This document shows, piece by piece, positions 4,518 through 9,319 of a stretch of DNA of 9,319 nucleotides. The stretch's first letter is position 1, and every line of letters starts with the position of its first letter. The notes below the pieces were generated by a model. It did not search any database. It had not been told where the DNA came from and worked only from the letters and a program-made list of their open reading frames with translations. This stretch comes from an uncultured Flavobacteriia bacterium (GTDB taxonomy: Bacteria > Bacteroidota > Bacteroidia > Flavobacteriales > Flavobacteriaceae). The stretch covers positions 1 through 9,319 of the forward strand of contig CAMLRV010000080.1 in NCBI GenBank assembly GCA_946482495.1. The letters are read 5' to 3'. The translations under genes were made by a program, and so were the position numbers.

Positions 4518-7301
4518 ATGAAAAAACTTGCGTTAAGTCTTTTATTTTTATTTCAAGCTATTTTCGTAATGGCTCAAAATCAATCAACTGTTAAAGGTAA
4601 GGTAGTTGATTCTAAATCGCAAAACCCATTGGGAAGCGTAAAAGTGATGATTCAATCTAATGAACAATTTGTAACGACTAACAATTTAGGAGATTTCCAA
4701 ATTAGTGGTATTGCAGCAGGGAGCCAAGTTTTGGTTGTTTCAGTAGATGGATATAGCACACAAAATTTTGCAATTGAGGTAGTTGCAGGACAAACTTTAG
4801 ATGTTGGTATGATGTATCTAGAAGAAGATATTAAATCGGAACAACAATTAAGTTTAGTAACAATTACAGAAAATGATTTAGGTGACGACAATAGTGGTTC
4901 TGAAAGTACTGCAGGATTGTTACAATCTTCAAGAGATGCTTATCAACAAGCGGCTGCTTTCAATTGGGGTCAAGCTCGTTTTAGAATGAGAGGTTTAGAT
5001 AATGAATATGGTGTTACCATGATTAATGGGGTAACAATGAATAAAATCTATGACGGAAGACCACAATGGAGTAACTGGGGTGGTTTAAATGATGCCACAA
5101 GAAATCAAGAATTTACTTTAGGTTCTGCGCCATCTGATTATACATTCGGTGGAATTTTAGGAACTCAAGAAATTAATACAAGAGCTTCTTTATATAGAAA
5201 AGGAACAAGAATTTCTCAATCGGCTACAAATACAAACTATTCTTGGAGATCTATGATTACGCATAACTCTGGTTTAATGGATAATGGTTGGGCTTACAGT
5301 ATTTCTGCATCTAGAAGATGGGCTAAAGAAGGTTATTTTGAAGGAACTGATTATGCTGCAAATTCAATGTTTGCTAGTGTAGAAAAAAGATTCAATAAAA
5401 ACCACAGTTTAAATTTTACTAGTATCTATGCTCAAAACAGCAGAGGAAAATCTTCTCCAAATACAAATGAAGTAAATGATTTAAAAGGAATCAAATACAA
5501 CTCATATTGGGGATGGCAAAACGGTAAAAAACGTAATTCTAGAGATAAAGACATCGAAGAGCCAATTTTAATGTTAAGTCATTATTGGAAAATGTCTGAT
5601 AGAACTACTTTGAACACTAATGTTGCTTATCAAACGGGATCAGTAGGAAATAGTCGTTTAGATTATCAAAACGCAAATAGTCCTGATCCAACTTACTACA
5701 AAAACTTACCTAGTTATTATTATAACAATCCTAATAACTATATGTCGGATGGTTCTAATCCATTGGCTGAATCGGCAAGAGATTATTTTTTAAATAACAG
5801 TCAGATTAATTGGAATGCAATGTACTTAGCAAATCAAAATAGTTCAAATGCAGGAAGAAGCGTGTATGCTTTGTACGAAGACAGAACAGATGATAAACAA
5901 GTTACAGCTAATTCAATTTTATTCTCTGATTTATCTGATAACATTAAATTAAATGCTGGAGCTAATTTCAAAAAATTAAAATCGCACAATTTCCAAAACA
6001 TGTTGGATTTATTAGGAGGTCAGTACTTCTTAGATGTAGATCCTTTTTATACTGGAGATGCTACCCAATCTGATTTAAATAATCCTAACAGACAAATTAA
6101 AGTTGGTGATGCTTACGGATACAACTATAATTTAAATGCAATTGTGATTGATGCATTTACGCAATTTAAGTTTACTTATAAGAAAACAGATTTCTATTTA
6201 GCACAATCATTCTCGAGAAGCCAATATGAAAGAGAAGGTTTATATAGAAATGGAATTTATTCAAAAAACTCTTTTGGAAGAAGTGGTAAACAAATTTTTG
6301 AGAACTTCGGATTTAAAGGTGGATTTACTTGGAAAATTACGGGTCAACATTTATTAGACTTTAATGGAGTTTATATGACTAAAGCTCCAAATATGAGAAA
6401 TACTTTTGCAAATGCTCGTATCAACAATAATATTACTCCTGATTTAACTAGTGAAACTGTTGCAAGTGTAGATGCTTCTTATATTATTAGAACGCCTAAA
6501 TTCAAATCACGTATTACAGGTTTTGCTTCTAAAGTTCAGAATGCTACAGAAATTTCATTCTTCTATGCGGAAGGTGTAGGTGAAGATACTGATGGAAATG
6601 ATCAAGATGCTTTTATTTCTGAATTATTAACAGGAATTGACAAGAAAAATGTTGGAGTGGAATTAGGTTTAGAATACCAAATTACTTCAACTATTAAAGC
6701 TACAGCAGCAGCATCTTACGGACATTATTTATACGCTAACAATCCAAATTTAAAAGTAAATGATGACGCTCAAGCATCAATGACTAACACACAACCAGTT
6801 GTTGATTTTGGACAAGCTTATTTAAAAAATTACAGATTACCAGGTATGCCACAAACTGCAGCATCATTTGGTCTAGAGTATAGAGATCCTCATTTCTGGT
6901 GGATTGGTGCGAATATCAATTATTTAGCAAATTCCTACTTAGATGTTTCTAATATTTCAAGAACAGCTAACTTTGTAGTTGATAATGATGGATATGGTTA
7001 TAATGGAGCAGCTGAAGCTTCTGTTAGAAAAGCGTTAACTCAAGAAAAATTTGCTGATTTCAATTTGTTAAATGTAACTGGAGGAAAATCTTGGAGAGTA
7101 AATACTACTACTATTGGTTTCTTCGCTTCTATAAATAATGTTTTGGATACTACTTATAAAACAGGTGGTTTCGAGCAATCTAGAAAAGCAACATTCCCAG
7201 ATCAACAAGCAGATAATGCTAACGGAACACCAGCATTTGGTTCTAAATATTTTTATGGATATGGAAGAACTTATTTCGTAAATTTATATGTTAACTTCTA
7301 A
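4518..7301 (+). CDS. TonB-dependent outer-membrane receptor with N-terminal carboxypeptidase-regulatory-like domain
   Basis: Outer-membrane 22-strand barrel that imports a ligand using energy from TonB-ExbBD. A signal peptide (1-19, ending VMA) precedes a carboxypeptidase-regulatory-like beta-sandwich (about 22-103, starting STVKGKVVDS), common in Bacteroidota receptors. A plug follows at about 130-225, with RMRGLDNEYGVTMINGVTMN, and then the barrel to residue 927. The last residues alternate aromatic and polar and end in Phe (YFVNLYVNF), the usual barrel-assembly signal. At 927 residues it is within the normal range. No SusD-like partner follows, so it should not be called SusC; instead two unrelated-looking lipoproteins follow 13 and 11 bases apart, in an apparent operon. 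The ligand is unknown. The divergent secreted EEP hydrolase hints at a nucleic-acid or organophosphate product, but that is inference. Confidence 0.95.
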   Translation: MKKLALSLLFLFQAIFVMAQNQSTVKGKVVDSKSQNPLGSVKVMIQSNEQFVTTNNLGDFQISGIAAGSQVLVVSVDGYSTQNFAIEVVAGQTLDVGMMYLEEDIKSEQQLSLVTITENDLGDDNSGSESTAGLLQSSRDAYQQAAAFNWGQARFRMRGLDNEYGVTMINGVTMNKIYDGRPQWSNWGGLNDATRNQEFTLGSAPSDYTFGGILGTQEINTRASLYRKGTRISQSATNTNYSWRSMITHNSGLMDNGWAYSISASRRWAKEGYFEGTDYAANSMFASVEKRFNKNHSLNFTSIYAQNSRGKSSPNTNEVNDLKGIKYNSYWGWQNGKKRNSRDKDIEEPILMLSHYWKMSDRTTLNTNVAYQTGSVGNSRLDYQNANSPDPTYYKNLPSYYYNNPNNYMSDGSNPLAESARDYFLNNSQINWNAMYLANQNSSNAGRSVYALYEDRTDDKQVTANSILFSDLSDNIKLNAGANFKKLKSHNFQNMLDLLGGQYFLDVDPFYTGDATQSDLNNPNRQIKVGDAYGYNYNLNAIVIDAFTQFKFTYKKTDFYLAQSFSRSQYEREGLYRNGIYSKNSFGRSGKQIFENFGFKGGFTWKITGQHLLDFNGVYMTKAPNMRNTFANARINNNITPDLTSETVASVDASYIIRTPKFKSRITGFASKVQNATEISFFYAEGVGEDTDGNDQDAFISELLTGIDKKNVGVELGLEYQITSTIKATAAASYGHYLYANNPNLKVNDDAQASMTNTQPVVDFGQAYLKNYRLPGMPQTAASFGLEYRDPHFWWIGANINYLANSYLDVSNISRTANFVVDNDGYGYNGAAEASVRKALTQEKFADFNLLNVTGGKSWRVNTTTIGFFASINNVLDTTYKTGGFEQSRKATFPDQQADNANGTPAFGSKYFYGYGRTYFVNLYVNF

Positions 7302-7314
7302 AAATAAATTGATT

Positions 7315-7956
7315 ATGAAAAATATATTTTATAAACTTTCAATTTTTGCCATTACATTAACAGTAGTTACTAGTTGTGATGATCCAGAAACTGATATCGT
7401 TGCGTTTAAACCTGTTGTATTTAAGGAAACTTTTAATCCAGATTTATTAAACGAAGATGAGTATTTATACTTTGGTGACTGGACAAGTTTTGCACAAACT
7501 GGTAGTGTGCAATGGACAGAACAAGATGATGATAGTAATGGTTATATTCAATTTACTACATTTGGTAGTACAACTGGTGATGTAACAAATGTTGCTTGGG
7601 CAATTTCTCCTGAAATTAATATGGATAATTCTGCTAATGAAGTTTTAACATTTAAATCTGCTGCAGAATTCGTTACAGATGCTAATAATAAACTTGAAGT
7701 TTTTATTTCAAATGATTTTGATGGAACAAATGTATTAACCGCAACTTGGGTGCCAGTTTCGGCTAATATCGCAGGTTTGGCAACTAATGCAACTACTCCA
7801 GATGGTGTGTTGAATGTAAATTCAGGTCAAGTTGACTTATCTGCTTATACTGGTAATATTTATATTGCTTTTAAGGCTACAGGATCTAGTACGAATAGTA
7901 ACCTTGATGGTTCTTTACGTGTAGATGATATCAAAATTTACGATAAAACTTTATAA
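7315..7956 (+). CDS. Small choice-of-anchor J domain lipoprotein, likely surface exposed
   Basis: A 213-residue lipoprotein with a lipobox ending VTSC (Cys21) after a short hydrophobic signal. The residues after Cys are Asp-Asp-Pro-Glu-Thr-Asp, an acidic run like the lipoprotein export signal that sends Flavobacteriia lipoproteins to the cell surface. Residues about 35-213 form one beta-rich choice-of-anchor J type domain: FKETFN at its start, WAISPEINM in the middle, then LTFKSAAEF, LEVFISNDFDG and the closing RVDDIKIYD. Such domains are jelly-roll-like and often bind or present ligands; no catalytic residues are evident. The start is placed at 7315 because the earlier in-frame ATG at 7288 lies inside the receptor gene and would add nine residues before the signal. 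The gene follows the receptor by 13 bases and is probably co-translated with it. Its specific role is unknown. Confidence 0.85.
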   Translation: MKNIFYKLSIFAITLTVVTSCDDPETDIVAFKPVVFKETFNPDLLNEDEYLYFGDWTSFAQTGSVQWTEQDDDSNGYIQFTTFGSTTGDVTNVAWAISPEINMDNSANEVLTFKSAAEFVTDANNKLEVFISNDFDGTNVLTATWVPVSANIAGLATNATTPDGVLNVNSGQVDLSAYTGNIYIAFKATGSSTNSNLDGSLRVDDIKIYDKTL

Positions 7957-7967
7957 TTTTAAATAGT

Positions 7968-9319
7968 ATGAAAAATATTAAAACTATTTTATCAGTTTCA
8001 TTGTTCGCAACTTTAGTAAGTTGTGTAAACACTGACAATTATAATGCTCCAGATTTATCAGGAGATTGTACAGATTTAACTGCTACAACTACAGTACAAG
8101 CTGTTGCTACAACTGCAACTGGAACAGTTCAGCAATATACTACTGATGGTATTATTGAAGCGTATGTTACCTCAAGTGACGAAGGTGGAAATTTTTATAA
8201 ATCTATCTCGATGGTTTCTTTAGATGGTACAAAAGGATTTACAATGCCTATTGATGCTTATAACTTATATACAAAGTTTGAACCAGGGAGAAAAGTATAT
8301 ATTAATTTAAAAAATAGATATTTTTACAATAGCTCGGTTTCTAGTTCATTAGAAATTGGGGATTTATATGATAATGGTGCGCCATTAGCTGATGAAATCG
8401 GAAGAGTTTCTGCAGTGGAATACGAAAATGTTGTAAAAAGGTCTTGTACTAAAGTAGACGAAAATACTTTAGTTAACCACTTAACTATTCCTGCTGCATT
8501 AAATAATGCGAACTTGAATAAATTAATCGAATTAGATAACGTTCAGTTTTCTGATGGAAATGTAGGAAAAACATATTATGATGCTAATAATCAAATTGGT
8601 GGCGCTACAAATAATACAGTGACTGATGCCTCAGGTAATTCAATTGTAGTAAGAATTTCAGAATTTGCAAACTTTGCTTATAAAACAGTTCCAGCTTTAA
8701 ATGGTAAAATCCGAGGAGTATTAACTAAATTTGGAACTGGATTTCAATTTATGGTTCGTACTGAAAATGACATTATGTTAACTAATCCAAGAGTTGATAG
8801 TGCGCCTCCAGTAGTTGGAAATGCAAATGTTTTTCTTTCAACTTTAAACGAGCCATTTACATCTTACACTGTTAATCAATTGAATTTTCCAAAATATATC
8901 AATGATGCAGATTTAGGACCAAGATACTGGCAAGTTAAAACGTTTAGTTCAAATAAGTATATTGAAATGACTTCATTTAATGGGTCAACAAGTCCTGGAG
9001 TTCCTTGTAAAACATTCTTTATGGTTCCAGTAGATTTTACTGCTGCAAGCACAATGTCTTTCAAAAAAGAAATGAGATTTTATAGAGGTGAAGTTGCTTT
9101 AAGAGTATATTACTTAAAAAGTGCTGATTATGTACCTGGAAGTGTTATTGACAGAACAAAATTAGTTGATATAACAACAGGTTCAGGATTTAATATTACT
9201 TATCCAGCTATTGGTGCTTCTGAGAGTACATTTACTTCTCCTGGAACATATAATATTCCAGCTGGTTTAACAGGTAATGGTTATTTCCTTTTCGAATATA
9301 TCGGAACAGATACACAAAC
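7968..9319 (+). CDS. DUF5689 and choice-of-anchor J lipoprotein, 3' end beyond the window
   Basis: The frame is open from ATG 7968 to the window edge (450 complete codons, no stop), so the protein is longer than seen. Residues 1-19 are a lipoprotein signal ending LVSC (Cys19). About 35-272 resembles DUF5689, a Bacteroidota domain: the stretch GIIEAYVTSSDEGGNFYKSI, then YTKFEPGRKVYINL, and later KLIELDNVQF and GKIRGVLTKFG. Its strand pattern reads like paired OB-folds, as in some extracellular nucleases, but this is a visual judgement. From about 288 on, FLSTLNEPF, GPRYWQV and related strands suggest an anchor-J domain. No nuclease motif appears in the visible part. It follows the small lipoprotein by 11 bases, which places it in the receptor operon. 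Probable role: ligand binding at the outer membrane; substrate unknown. Confidence 0.85.
   Translation, partial: MKNIKTILSVSLFATLVSCVNTDNYNAPDLSGDCTDLTATTTVQAVATTATGTVQQYTTDGIIEAYVTSSDEGGNFYKSISMVSLDGTKGFTMPIDAYNLYTKFEPGRKVYINLKNRYFYNSSVSSSLEIGDLYDNGAPLADEIGRVSAVEYENVVKRSCTKVDENTLVNHLTIPAALNNANLNKLIELDNVQFSDGNVGKTYYDANNQIGGATNNTVTDASGNSIVVRISEFANFAYKTVPALNGKIRGVLTKFGTGFQFMVRTENDIMLTNPRVDSAPPVVGNANVFLSTLNEPFTSYTVNQLNFPKYINDADLGPRYWQVKTFSSNKYIEMTSFNGSTSPGVPCKTFFMVPVDFTAASTMSFKKEMRFYRGEVALRVYYLKSADYVPGSVIDRTKLVDITTGSGFNITYPAIGASESTFTSPGTYNIPAGLTGNGYFLFEYIGTDTQ

Noticed and set aside
4652..4891. Open frame on the minus strand (79 codons)
   Set aside because: It is antisense to the N-terminal domain of the TonB-dependent receptor and has no recognisable content.
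7288..7314. Earlier in-frame ATG for the small lipoprotein
   Set aside because: It overlaps the receptor's end and adds nine residues before an already complete lipoprotein signal starting MKNIFYK.
4518..7956. SusC/SusD polysaccharide utilisation pair
   Set aside because: The 213-residue lipoprotein is beta-rich and far too short for SusD, and no glycan enzymes are present.
8876..9064. Open frame on the minus strand (62 codons)
   Set aside because: It is antisense to the DUF5689 lipoprotein, which is open across the whole region.

Overview
The window looks like chromosomal DNA from a Flavobacteriaceae-type member of the Bacteroidota. Coding DNA is AT-rich, start codons lack a clear Shine-Dalgarno sequence, and several upstream regions carry the TANNTTTG type of -7 box. 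There is a TonB-dependent receptor with an N-terminal carboxypeptidase-regulatory-like domain, together with lipoproteins carrying DUF5689 and choice-of-anchor J domains, both typical of that phylum. No RNA genes, CRISPR arrays, insertion sequences or phage genes were seen. No gene-free stretch exceeds about 140 bases.

Left part (1-3180), all on the minus strand: an ALDH7-family aldehyde dehydrogenase, a CorA-type divalent metal transporter and a 3-hydroxyanthranilate 3,4-dioxygenase. Gaps of 94 and 139 bases and candidate separate promoters suggest individual transcription rather than one tight operon. The dehydrogenase reading frame is interrupted by an in-frame TAA about 40 residues before the family's usual end. 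The same frame continues with recognisable family sequence to the window edge, so this is either a real nonsense mutation or sequence error at a contig end. The corA start codon lies inside a strong inverted repeat.

Right part (3232-9319): a secreted endonuclease/exonuclease/phosphatase (EEP) protein on the minus strand, with a good intrinsic terminator, is divergent from a plus-strand operon. The operon encodes a TonB-dependent receptor, a small choice-of-anchor J lipoprotein and a DUF5689 plus anchor-J lipoprotein that runs off the right edge. The operon genes are only 13 and 11 bases apart. The 135-base divergent region holds two opposed -7-like boxes and two adjoining palindromes.

The main hypothesis is that the right half is a surface system: a secreted phosphoesterase or nuclease cleaves a phosphate-containing substrate outside the cell, surface lipoproteins bind it, and the TonB-dependent receptor imports the product. 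The gene content and layout are seen in the sequence; the substrate is inferred.
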